The translations under genes were made by a program, and so were the position numbers. From positions 186,001 through 250,000 of the forward strand of contig JBBIME010000004.1 in the NCBI GenBank assembly GCA_037444575.1: a stretch of 64,000 nt of DNA, given 5' to 3'. Below the pieces are notes generated by a model, which was given only the letters and a program-made list of their open reading frames with translations, searched no databases and was not told where the DNA came from. Of this stretch, positions 43,092 through 50,334 are shown piece by piece. Numbering within the stretch: position 1 is the first letter of the stretch; each line of letters begins with the position of its first letter. The stretch is from Bacteriovorax sp037444575 (lineage in GTDB: Bacteria; Bdellovibrionota; Bacteriovoracia; Bacteriovoracales; Bacteriovoracaceae).

Positions 43092-43304
43092 ATGGGAATT
43101 GTAAAAATATCAGATGAACTTCACGAAGAACTAAGAAAGGCCAGTCAGGTTTTTGATCGCTCGCTAAACGCGCAGTCAGAACACTGGATAAAGATCGGCA
43201 TGCTCGCTGAACTCCATCCCAAAATTAATTACGAAGAAATCAGAAATATTCTTCTAAAAAGTCCTGATTTAAAAATTGATAAAATCATCGGCAAATTAAA
43301 ATGA
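43092..43304 (+). CDS. ParD-like protein
   Basis: 70 residues from the ATG at 43092. It begins MGIVKISDELHEELRKASQVFDRSLNAQSEHWIKIG, a ribbon-helix-helix of the ParD_like family, which despite its name is often found beside map rather than a ParE toxin. Stop and next start overlap by 4 nt (ATGA), so it is coupled to map and may regulate it. No Shine-Dalgarno is evident. Confidence 0.85.
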   Translation: MGIVKISDELHEELRKASQVFDRSLNAQSEHWIKIGMLAELHPKINYEEIRNILLKSPDLKIDKIIGKLK

Positions 43305-44083
43305 TTCAATTGAAATCTGCCGCTGACATTAATCTTTATCGAGACACCGGTGCTATAGCGGCTGAAGTTTTGACCTTGCTCATTGATCAGGTCGCCGTAG
43401 GCAACAACACATTTGATATTGCCGAATATGCAAAAAATTTAATCATCAATAAATATAAAGCTCGTCCCTCTTCTATCGGCCAGTACGGATTTCAGTTTGC
43501 ACTCAACAGTTCGATCAACAACGTCATCTGCCATGGCATCCCCAGTAAAAAAGATGTCCTGAAGGTTGGTGACATTATCAATCTCGATGTGACCGTCGAA
43601 AAACACGGCTTCATTGCTGACACAAGTCGCATGTACGGCGTGGGCGAAATTAGCGCCAATGCCAAAAAGCTTTGCGATGTCTCTTACGAATGTCTGCAAT
43701 TGGGAATCAAAGAAGTGAAGCCAGGTGCTCCACTCGGCAACATCGGATTTGTCATTCAAAGGCACGCTGAAAAAAATGGTTATTCTGTCGTGAGAGACTA
43801 CTGTGGACACGGCATTGGACGACACATGCACGAAGAACCGCAAGTCACACACTTTGGAAAAAAAGGAACCGGTATTCCACTTAAAGAAGGAATGACGTTT
43901 ACCATTGAGCCTATGATCAACGAAGGCACGATGAAAACAAAAACTCTCCATGACAAATGGACTGTTGTCACGATGGATGGAAAACTTTCTGCTCAGTGGG
44001 AACATACTATTGCAGTGACAAAAGATGGCTTCGAAATTCTCACTTTAAGACAAGAAGAAAAACTCGTTTCAGAAAAAATCTAA
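43301..44083 (+). CDS. map: Methionine aminopeptidase, type I
   Basis: Removes the initiator methionine from nascent proteins. 260 residues, the usual type Ia length. Two-metal ligands are in the expected blocks: LDVTVEKHGFIADTSRMY (Asp, Asp), GHGIGRHMHEEPQV (His, with the second His) and FTIEPMI (Glu), with a final Glu in QWEHTIAV. Whether this is the only map gene cannot be told from the window. Coupled with the ParD-like gene and followed by peptide element copy B. Confidence 0.95.
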   Translation: MIQLKSAADINLYRDTGAIAAEVLTLLIDQVAVGNNTFDIAEYAKNLIINKYKARPSSIGQYGFQFALNSSINNVICHGIPSKKDVLKVGDIINLDVTVEKHGFIADTSRMYGVGEISANAKKLCDVSYECLQLGIKEVKPGAPLGNIGFVIQRHAEKNGYSVVRDYCGHGIGRHMHEEPQVTHFGKKGTGIPLKEGMTFTIEPMINEGTMKTKTLHDKWTVVTMDGKLSAQWEHTIAVTKDGFEILTLRQEEKLVSEKI

Positions 44084-44108
44084 AAACAAATCAAGTATTC
44101 AGACGAAT

Positions 44109-44194
44109 AAAAAACCCCTCATGATAAGAGGGGTTAATACTTAGGTTAATCAAAACCCCCTAAAACGGTCTAGCCACCGCTGGATCTTAGGGAT
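44109..44194 (-). ncRNA. Predicted antitoxin RNA of type I toxin-antitoxin element, copy B
   Basis: Predicted minus-strand RNA of about 86 nt, the counterpart of 13280-13361. Starting near 44194 it folds CCCUAA...CGGU-ggcuag-ACCG...UUAGGG, a stem whose outer pairs differ from copy A yet still pair, with the GCUAG loop kept. It ends at CCCCTC/GAGGGG (44115-44133) with a six-U tail. No minus-strand gene lies to its right up to 46030, so this minus-strand terminator is otherwise unexplained. Complementarity to its own peptide gene is weaker than in copy A: about eight pairs with one bulge. Confidence 0.55.
44113..44135 (-). terminator. Minus-strand terminator, copy B
   Basis: AACCCCTC-atgataa-GAGGGGTT. 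On the minus strand it runs into six T; on the plus strand it is followed by AATAC, so it mainly stops leftward transcription. Confidence 0.75.
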
Positions 44195-44200
44195 GATAAA

Positions 44201-44228
44201 AGCCTATCATGATGAAAAAAAAATTCAA
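44201..44228 (-). promoter_or_regulatory. Predicted promoter of antitoxin RNA, copy B
   Basis: Minus strand -35 TTGAAT (44228-44223), 16-nt T-rich spacer, -10 TAGGCT (44206-44201). Same geometry as copy A. Confidence 0.5.
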
Positions 44229-44236
44229 GTTAATTT

Positions 44237-44291
44237 GCCTAAGCTTCTAAGCCAATAAAGGTCTGTCTTTTGGAGGCAAGGATGCTTAAGG
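44237..44291 (+). promoter_or_regulatory. Start-sequestering leader structure, copy B
   Basis: 25-nt block 44237-44261, matching 13406-13430 at 23 positions. CCTAAGC (44238-44244) can pair with GCTTA(A)GG (44284-44291) with one bulged A, again covering the start. Confidence 0.45.
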
Positions 44292-44371
44292 TTTTGAAAG
44301 TTTTAGAATTTCTTATCCTGGTTTTAAAGTTGCTAACAACAATTTTAAAGTCGTTAAGGGACTGGTTCTGA
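44282..44371 (+). CDS. 29-residue hydrophobic cationic peptide, candidate type I toxin (copy B)
   Basis: ATG at 44282 after TTGGAGGCAAGG, TGA stop at 44369-44371. The peptide begins MLKVLKVLEFLILVLKLL and ends with an Arg-Asp-Trp-Phe tail. It shares the ML(R/K)(L/V)(I/L)K(I/V)L start and regular Leu/Lys pattern of the 13450 peptide although DNA between them has largely diverged. Conservation of the frame, ribosome site, leader and terminator while wobble positions change argues that the peptide is translated. A single membrane-active helix is expected. The toxin role is inferred. Confidence 0.6.
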   Translation: MLKVLKVLEFLILVLKLLTTILKSLRDWF

Positions 44372-44378
44372 AACTTGG

Positions 44379-44405
44379 GGGGAGAAGTAATTCTCCCCTT
44401 TTTAT
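44379..44405 (+). terminator. GNRA-loop terminator of the peptide gene, copy B
   Basis: GGGGAGAA-GTAA-TTCTCCCC (44379-44398) with seven T. Stem identical to 13545-13564. Confidence 0.9.
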
Positions 44406-44488
44406 TATTATGTCGCAAAACCTGTATTGTTTACAGACTCTAATCGCTTAAATCTTAATTCAGCTATAATCCTCGGATCGAGGAAACC

Positions 44489-46030
44489 ATGAAAATTAAA
44501 AACATCACTTTAGCTGTATTGATCGCTTTAACTGGATGCGGGCAGAATAAATTTTCTGCCGATAAAAAGATTTCTATTCTTAATGGAAATTTCATCACAG
44601 ACAGTTCGAATAGCTGCCATTCACTTAATTGCCAAAACCTTCGCAAAGAATTTGATTTGGTTGTTTATACTGGTAAAAAAATTTATTGCTATTGGGATCT
44701 AAAAAAAGAATCAACTCAAAATGATTTTGAAAAAATTGCAAAAGATTTAAAAAATACAATTACTGACGATACGACAACTTATGAATACTATCTCCTTCTT
44801 CAAAAATGGGCCGGTAGTCTCCAAGATGGTCACGTCAATGCTATGTGGGGCGACAGTCTTGAAGAGCTTGAGGAGTATCGCGTTCCTCTTAGATTAGAGC
44901 TTCTTTCACCTGGATCGGATCACGAAACACTTATTATTTCTAAGACTAGTTCTTTAACAAAAAATTTACCAGTTGGAGCAATCGTTACGAAGATCAATGG
45001 AAAAAATGCCATGGATCGCATTAATGAAGTCGAAAAATATATTAGTGGTAGCACTTCGAGAATGAGAAGACGTGGTGCTGCCAATATGATTTTTAATATT
45101 ATGGGCTCAAGAGACGAAGAGCGCTCTTCAGTAAAAATAGAATATACATTTAAAGGAAAAACTTTAAATGCTGAATTACCGAGAACGATCACCCTTCCTT
45201 TTACTTCAACAAATACAACTGCAACTGACGTTGATTACAACCAGATCATTCAAGCTCAAATTCTTCCAAACAATATTGGATACCTTCGAATCGATGGCTT
45301 CTCTGGTGATAAGATGGCCGAAATTCTCTCACGTACAATGAATCTTCTCTCTCATACAAAAGCTTTAATTTTGGATGTTAGAGCTAATGGTGGTGGAAAC
45401 CAAAGCGCTAATGCATTACTCTCATGGATTGCATCGACTCCAATCACTCGCTACTATGCTAATTTAAAAATTAGCGATTTGCTTATTCCTGAAAGAGGAG
45501 ATGTGTACATAAATTCTGAATACAAAGAAGGAGATGCATTCATTCCTTTTTATCCTAATTCAATCACTCCTCAGTCAAAACATTATGCGGGAAAAGTTTA
45601 TGCTCTAACTTCTGCGTTCTGTTTTAGTGCTTGTGATACATTTGTCTCTGCTTTAAAAGAAAATAAATTGGCAACAATTCTGGGTGAAGGCACTGGAGGT
45701 GGAACAGGCTCTCCTCATGTTTTCGAACTACCTTTTTCTGGACTTAAATTTAGATATTCAGTTGCTCAAGGCTTAACCGCTGTTGGAAAAGAATTCATCG
45801 AAGGAAAAGGAACTCTTCCTGACGTTGTTATTTCTCCAACAATAGAAGAAAGAATGGCCGGTGAAGATCAACAATTATTAACAGCCATTAATATCGCTGC
45901 TCAAAATATCGGAGAAGCAACTCTCGAAATGAAAACACTTAAAGATTCTGGAGTGAAAAGTACTAGAATCGAAAGTGATTCTTATTCTTTAAGAGACTAC
46001 GATCGTGAAGTTAAACAATCGGTAGATTAG
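44489..46030 (+). CDS. S41-family peptidase lipoprotein
   Basis: 513 residues. Lipobox ALTGC, then an N-terminal helical part (DGHVNAMWG is the usual S41 start of the PDZ-like region) and a PDZ-like domain (GAIVTKINGKNAMDRINE). The C-terminal protease core has GYLRIDGFSGDKM, ALILDVRANGGGNQSAN, and ALTSAFCFSACDTFVSAL with the catalytic Ser, then GEGTGGGTGSPH. It would cut proteins in the envelope, like C-terminal processing proteases. Unlinked to the peptide element just before it as far as can be seen. Confidence 0.9.
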   Translation: MKIKNITLAVLIALTGCGQNKFSADKKISILNGNFITDSSNSCHSLNCQNLRKEFDLVVYTGKKIYCYWDLKKESTQNDFEKIAKDLKNTITDDTTTYEYYLLLQKWAGSLQDGHVNAMWGDSLEELEEYRVPLRLELLSPGSDHETLIISKTSSLTKNLPVGAIVTKINGKNAMDRINEVEKYISGSTSRMRRRGAANMIFNIMGSRDEERSSVKIEYTFKGKTLNAELPRTITLPFTSTNTTATDVDYNQIIQAQILPNNIGYLRIDGFSGDKMAEILSRTMNLLSHTKALILDVRANGGGNQSANALLSWIASTPITRYYANLKISDLLIPERGDVYINSEYKEGDAFIPFYPNSITPQSKHYAGKVYALTSAFCFSACDTFVSALKENKLATILGEGTGGGTGSPHVFELPFSGLKFRYSVAQGLTAVGKEFIEGKGTLPDVVISPTIEERMAGEDQQLLTAINIAAQNIGEATLEMKTLKDSGVKSTRIESDSYSLRDYDREVKQSVD

Positions 46031-46214
46031 TGAGCAACTTGGCCAACTCTGGGCTTTTTTTTATTTAAAATTTCCCATAACTTGGCCATGACTCACAATA
46101 ACGGACTCTGTTTGTCTCCAAAACCATGCTAAAAATCATTCCATTTTCTTAAAAGCTGTAGCATGATCTTTTTAATAGCGCTGTTGCGCCTAATAAAAAA
46201 CTAAAAGGATCATT

Positions 46215-46790
46215 ATGAATTCAATTGCAAACGATCAAGTTATAGAAATTCACTACACTTTAAAATTAGATAACGGAGATGTTATCGACTCAACTGATGG
46301 GTTTAAGCCTCTGGCCTATATTCACGGGAAGAACAATATTGTTCCAGGACTTGAAAAAGAATTGTCTGGAAAAAAAGTTGGTGATTCATTCAAAGTATCA
46401 GTAACACCAAACGAAGCTTACGGAGAAAAAAATCCTAACCTCGTACAAGTGGTGACAAAAGATCAATTTAGAAATGCAGATGAGATTCAAGTAGGTATGC
46501 AATTTCAAGCTAGATCCGCACATGGACAACCTATGCTTGTTGAAATCGTCAATATCGATGGAGATAAAGTAACTCTAGATGCTAATCACCCACTTGCAGG
46601 AAAGACTCTTCACTTCGACGTAAAAGTTGAGAGCATTCGACAAGCGACAGAAGAAGAACTTGCTCATGGCCATCTCCATATGGGAGCTGGATGTTGCGGT
46701 GGTGGCGAAGGTGGATGTGGTAGCTCTTGCGGCGACGAAGAAGAAAAAAGCAGCGGTGGCTGCGGCTGTGGTGAAGGCGGTTGCTGTTAA
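46215..46790 (+). CDS. slyD: FKBP-type peptidyl-prolyl isomerase SlyD
   Basis: 191 residues. An FKBP domain (residues 5-70 and 130-150) encloses the insert-in-flap chaperone domain (NEAYGEKNPNLVQVVTKDQF...VGMQFQ). The C-terminal 35 residues have about twelve cysteines and several histidines in Gly-rich runs (CCGGGEGGCGSSC, GGCGCGEGGCC), the metal-binding tail known from SlyD, which handles nickel for hydrogenase and other proteins. The tail here is unusually Cys-rich. Closed by a strong terminator. Confidence 0.95.
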   Translation: MNSIANDQVIEIHYTLKLDNGDVIDSTDGFKPLAYIHGKNNIVPGLEKELSGKKVGDSFKVSVTPNEAYGEKNPNLVQVVTKDQFRNADEIQVGMQFQARSAHGQPMLVEIVNIDGDKVTLDANHPLAGKTLHFDVKVESIRQATEEELAHGHLHMGAGCCGGGEGGCGSSCGDEEEKSSGGCGCGEGGCC

Positions 46791-46814
46791 TTAGTTAAAA
46801 TATAGAAATAATCA

Positions 46815-46844
46815 AATCCCCGCTTCGAGCGGGGATTTTTTTTA
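46815..46844 (+). terminator. Terminator of slyD
   Basis: AATCCCCGCT-tcg-AGCGGGGATT, a 10-bp stem followed by seven further T. Confidence 0.9.
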
Positions 46845-46851
46845 TCGAAAA

Positions 46852-47460
46852 CTACGACTGCCTTCTCGTAAAAACATGATAACTAGTTGTGTGAAAAAGA
46901 ATTAGAAACAATAAGATGCTTTCTTGTGTAAAAGGTACCCCATTAAGTGAGAAGATCTTTTCATTTTTGCTTGGAGTTTCATCAACATTCTTTTTAGCTG
47001 AGTTTACAAACTCAAAGCTATAGCCAATTGAGATAGTCCCTCTCTTGCCATCGATAGCTTCTTCTTTTGGTTTTTTGTAAATGCTAAGATGAAGGCCAGA
47101 AAGAAAGAAAAATAGAATTAAAACTGCAAGCGTTGAATAAAAAGTCGCCTTCGATGCTTTTCCTGAAATATAGGACTCTCGCTCATCTCGTTCTTCACTC
47201 CGAGTAAGAGTTGCTAATATTTTTTCTCTAAATGCTTCCCAGAAGACAAGCGATATAATGAAGTAGACCAAAAGAACAAACCAAACCAAAAAATTCCAGG
47301 ACAATATTTCCCAAAGCACCGACTGTATACCTTGCACTTCTTTTTCTACATTCGAATTCGACAAGGCCCAAACCACTACTGCAATAACAAAAGGAATTGC
47401 GATCAGAAGATACTTACTGATCCACATATTTATTCTCAAGAATTTTTCTGATTTACTCAT
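46852..47460 (-). CDS. Four-TM membrane protein paired with an XRE regulator (DUF2178-like)
   Basis: 202 residues from the ATG at 47460 (GGAGGA upstream); the longer frame is rejected. TM helices near 15-35, 55-80, 115-135 and 180-198. The segment RSEERDERESYISGKASKATFYS is typical of small DUF2178/DUF3796-like membrane proteins that are regularly paired with an XRE regulator. Overlaps the regulator's stop by 8 nt. Function of such pairs is unknown, and stress or antimicrobial sensing is often proposed. Confidence 0.8.
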   Translation of the reverse strand: MSKSEKFLRINMWISKYLLIAIPFVIAVVVWALSNSNVEKEVQGIQSVLWEILSWNFLVWFVLLVYFIISLVFWEAFREKILATLTRSEERDERESYISGKASKATFYSTLAVLILFFFLSGLHLSIYKKPKEEAIDGKRGTISIGYSFEFVNSAKKNVDETPSKNEKIFSLNGVPFTQESILLFLILFHTTSYHVFTRRQS

Positions 47461-47683
47461 TGCTTTCCTCCACATAAAAAATATCTTGAATGTTTTTTCC
47501 AAAATAGAGAGCGATCCTAAACGACAATTCCAAAGAGGGATTGTAGTTTCCTTTTTCAATTGAAATGATTGTTGCTCTCGTTACGCCAATGGCATCAGCG
47601 AGTTCTTGTTGCGTGATTCTTTTTTCAGCACGACAAACATGAATGTTGCTTTTGATCGTTAATTTTGTTGGCACTTTGCCCAT
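47453..47683 (-). CDS. XRE-family regulator
   Basis: 76 residues, almost entirely a HTH_3 domain: LTIKSNIHVCRAEKRITQQ, ELADAIGVTRATIISIEKGN and YNPSLELSFRIALYF form the standard five helices. It precedes and overlaps the membrane-protein gene. Repeated AATAAACT boxes in its promoter suggest autorepression. Confidence 0.9.
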   Translation of the reverse strand: MGKVPTKLTIKSNIHVCRAEKRITQQELADAIGVTRATIISIEKGNYNPSLELSFRIALYFGKNIQDIFYVEESNE

Positions 47684-47694
47684 TTCATTTCTCC

Positions 47695-47771
47695 AATAAA
47701 CCTTGAAATGTACAATAAACTATACATTGGAGCCATGTAAAGTTTATTTGTCAATTTGAGTAATAAACTTT
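47695..47771 (-). promoter_or_regulatory. Operator-promoter region of the XRE-membrane pair
   Basis: Consensus -35 TTGACA on the minus strand (47754-47749) with a weaker -10 TCCAAT 17 nt later. It sits within a perfect 10-bp inverted repeat AAAGTTTATT-13-AATAAACTTT (47739-47771). Two further AATAAAC boxes lie at about 47695 and 47714. Confidence 0.7.
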
Positions 47772-47869
47772 CATGTGACGATGTAATTTTGAGCACTTGA
47801 CCAGCCATGCAATGAGTCTCAAAACACAATAATTGCATTTAATTTTTAAAAGATGTTAGAATTTAAAAA

Positions 47870-47949
47870 CTGGTGGGTCGTTAGATCAAACTTGCAGGAA
47901 TGTTCATCGCACCCACCAGAAAAATCCCACATTCATGAGAATTTTCTGG
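47870..47949 (-). terminator. Two mutually exclusive hairpins downstream of the OsmC gene
   Basis: On the minus strand, CCAGAAAA (47949-47942) can pair with TTTTCTGG (47923-47916). The overlapping CTGGTGGGT (47919-47911) can instead pair with ACCCACCAG (47878-47870), which is followed by TTTTT. A long-loop terminator with a competing stem. The stretch 47684-47998 has no gene. Confidence 0.45.
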
Positions 47950-47998
47950 CGAGTTATCACAAACAAATTCTTAATTACATTTTCTTATTCACAAAATT

Positions 47999-48388
47999 TT
48001 AAACTACTTCAACTTTGAAATCTGGAATTTGCTGAATTGCTTTTTTCACTGAACAGCCTTCAACTGCTCTCAAAATTCCTTCGCGATCTTTTTCCGAGAA
48101 TCCTTCTGGAAGATGAACCGAGATATTAAAAGTATGCTTATATTTATTTTCTGGGTCCTTCACATTGTTTTGAACAATCGATATTCCCTCTGTCGGTAAA
48201 TTTCTTGGTAGGCAGTAGGCTTTCACAAAATAACCAGCGCATAAAGCAGTTGAAGCTAAAAAATAATCAAACGGACCTGGAGCTGAATTTTCTCCATTAC
48301 TGCTCACTGGCTGATCAGCAAAGACTGAAAAACCATCAAACTCTGCAACTAATTTTTGTTTTTCTAATAAGCTAACTTTTATTTCCAT
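47999..48388 (-). CDS. OsmC/Ohr-family protein
   Basis: 129 residues. OsmC-like thiol peroxidase fold with two cysteines in the usual places (TALCAGYFVKAYCLP near 50 and VEGCSVKKAI near 112) and the APGPFDYFLAS block. The YhfA-like subgroup. It detoxifies organic hydroperoxides. Follows a MarR-type regulator by 22 nt, as Ohr genes often do with OhrR. Confidence 0.9.
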   Translation of the reverse strand: MEIKVSLLEKQKLVAEFDGFSVFADQPVSSNGENSAPGPFDYFLASTALCAGYFVKAYCLPRNLPTEGISIVQNNVKDPENKYKHTFNISVHLPEGFSEKDREGILRAVEGCSVKKAIQQIPDFKVEVV

Positions 48389-48410
48389 AACTTTCTCCTA
48401 AATACTTATA

Positions 48411-48920
48411 CTATTCCTGCGCCTTCAAATTCATAACAGCTTCAAGAAATAAAGGTGCGAGTCTTCTTAGATGGGCCTCATCTTCCTTAGAAAAAGTTGC
48501 AAAGGCCTTCTCTTCAAGCTCACTTCTCACCGAGCGGACTTTTTCAAGAAATTTTTTTCCTTTTTCAGTTAATGAGACGAGTTTTGATCTTCTGTCACTT
48601 GGATCAACGACGCGTTTTACGAGTTTTTGATCTTCCAATTTGTCGATGATTTTAACAATGGTGGCCTTATCAATTCCCAATTCTGTTCCGAGGGTAAGTT
48701 GATTTACAACAGCTCCTGTTTTGAGAATATAGAGAATGCCACAATGAAGGGCGGTCAATTCATTTTCCGAAAGAAGCGGATGCTCTTCCATCATGCCTCT
48801 AAGAATAAACCCTGATTTCTGTAAACTATAACCAAAAAATGATTTAAGCCCTGGGTGAACTTTTAATTCGCACAGCTTTGTTTTATCAATAATTTTTAGT
48901 TGTTTTGATCTTTTTATCAT
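48411..48920 (-). CDS. MarR-family regulator
   Basis: 169 residues. Winged HTH (VNQLTLGTELGIDKATIVKIIDKLEDQKLVKRVVDPSDRRSK) with the conserved DRR wing. Cys17 lies in the N-terminal helix region and could be a redox switch, as in OhrR, but that is only inferred. Divergent from the tolC-emrA-emrB genes, with a 25-bp palindrome between. It probably represses both directions. Confidence 0.93.
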   Translation of the reverse strand: MIKRSKQLKIIDKTKLCELKVHPGLKSFFGYSLQKSGFILRGMMEEHPLLSENELTALHCGILYILKTGAVVNQLTLGTELGIDKATIVKIIDKLEDQKLVKRVVDPSDRRSKLVSLTEKGKKFLEKVRSVRSELEEKAFATFSKEDEAHLRRLAPLFLEAVMNLKAQE

Positions 48921-48937
48921 TAATTAGATTGTAACAT

Positions 48938-48962
48938 AAATAGTTTGCATTGCAAACTATTT
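48938..48962. promoter_or_regulatory. MarR operator over divergent promoters
   Basis: AAATAGTTTGC-att-GCAAACTATTT, perfect 11-bp arms. Plus promoter: TTGCAT, 17 nt, TAAAAC. Minus promoter: TTGCAA, 16 nt, TACAAT. Both -35 boxes lie inside the palindrome, so bound protein would block both. Confidence 0.9.
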
Positions 48963-48995
48963 GGCAGTAAAACCATTATAGAAAAGAGGTCATTT

Positions 48996-50318
48996 ATGTT
49001 AGATAAAATACGAATCCACAAACATGGTTTTGCTGTCAGTCTCTCTATGCTTATAGCTAGCAACTCCCACGCTCTCACTTTAAACGAAGCAATTAATGAA
49101 GCTGTTTACTCTTCTCCTTCAGCTGAGAAAGCTAAAAGTGCAACTGCTGAAGCAAAGTGGAGAAAAACTGAAAACTATTCAGGATTTTTACCAACAGTAT
49201 ACGCCAATGCGAATTATCTTTTTGATAAAAAGTATGCTCTTACTAACGTAAGACTAGGGAGTGCGACTACTGATACAATCGTTCCGCAAATTATTCCCAA
49301 CGGACAACTCATACTCACTGGGGTTTATCCTCTTTTTGAAGGTTTCTCGAGTATCAATCGCTATCAATCAGCGTCTGAGGGATACAATGCTGCTTCTAAT
49401 GAAGAAAAGTGGAATCAATTTAAAACAGAAATGGACACTACTCTTCTGTATTACAGAGCTCTCGCGAGTAAAATCCTAAGAGATGTAGCGGCCCAAAATT
49501 TAAAGGCCCTTCAGGATCATTTAAAAGACGTAAAACTTTTTAAAAAAAGTGGTATTGCAACAAACTACGATGTTTTAAGAGTTGAAGTTCAAGTATCTAA
49601 TGCTGAGACTGACCTGCTTGCAGCTGAAGACAACGTCGTTATTAGTGAAAAAAATTTAAATGAAATCTTAGGAAAGGAAAATGGTCCTCTTGAAATTTCT
49701 GGAGAGCTTCCAGTTCTCAATGAATCAATTTTAAAAAATATTACGACTCCAGATGTCCATAATAGAAGTGACCTATTGGCCTTAAAACAAAGAGAGAATT
49801 CTCTTCATTATGCCGATAGTGCACAAGGAAGTTTTTGGGTCCCTCGCGTCTCAGCTTTCGGACAATATCAGTCTTATAACAATCTAGATGACTCTTTTTT
49901 TGGCACTAATAAATACCGAACTGCCTACCAAGTTGGCTTATCGCTTACTTGGAATATTTTCGATGCAGGTGTTTCGTTTTCTCGATCAAAACAGACAACT
50001 GAGCAATTTGTTCAAGCAGAAAAAACATATCGATTATATGAATTAAAAGCAGAAAAAGATTTTGAAGTTTGGAAGAGAAGATATAATTACTTCGCGAACC
50101 TTTATAGAGTTCGCACTAATGACATTGAAAAATCAAAAGAAAGCGCAAGACTTGCAAGAGAAGGTCTGCGAGTTGGAGTCAGAACCAGCACGGATCTTCT
50201 CGATGCTGAATCTGACCTTAATAAATCTCAGGCAGGAGCAGTTAATGCTCAACTTGGAGCAATTGAAGCACTTGTTAATTTACAAACATCAATCGGACAG
50301 AAAATTTATACTTTTTAA
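48996..50318 (+). CDS. TolC-family outer-membrane efflux protein
   Basis: 440 residues from the ATG at 48996 (AAGAGGT upstream). Signal peptide to about residue 27 (SNSHA), then the twofold OEP repeat: LNEAINEAVYSSPSAEKAKS opens the first half, and LALKQRENSLHYADSAQGSFWVPRVSAFGQY opens the second. Forms a trimeric channel across the outer membrane for the EmrAB pump encoded next. 440 residues is normal for the family. Confidence 0.93.
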   Translation: MLDKIRIHKHGFAVSLSMLIASNSHALTLNEAINEAVYSSPSAEKAKSATAEAKWRKTENYSGFLPTVYANANYLFDKKYALTNVRLGSATTDTIVPQIIPNGQLILTGVYPLFEGFSSINRYQSASEGYNAASNEEKWNQFKTEMDTTLLYYRALASKILRDVAAQNLKALQDHLKDVKLFKKSGIATNYDVLRVEVQVSNAETDLLAAEDNVVISEKNLNEILGKENGPLEISGELPVLNESILKNITTPDVHNRSDLLALKQRENSLHYADSAQGSFWVPRVSAFGQYQSYNNLDDSFFGTNKYRTAYQVGLSLTWNIFDAGVSFSRSKQTTEQFVQAEKTYRLYELKAEKDFEVWKRRYNYFANLYRVRTNDIEKSKESARLAREGLRVGVRTSTDLLDAESDLNKSQAGAVNAQLGAIEALVNLQTSIGQKIYTF

Positions 50319-50334
50319 TTGAAGGATTTACTCT

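Noticed and set aside
43439..44005. Minus-strand frame of 188 codons opposite map
   Set aside because: It is antisense to a fully conserved enzyme and is a by-product of its codon use.
46031..46060. Terminator after the S41 peptidase gene
   Set aside because: There is a run of eight T, but the preceding stem is only three base pairs, too weak to call.
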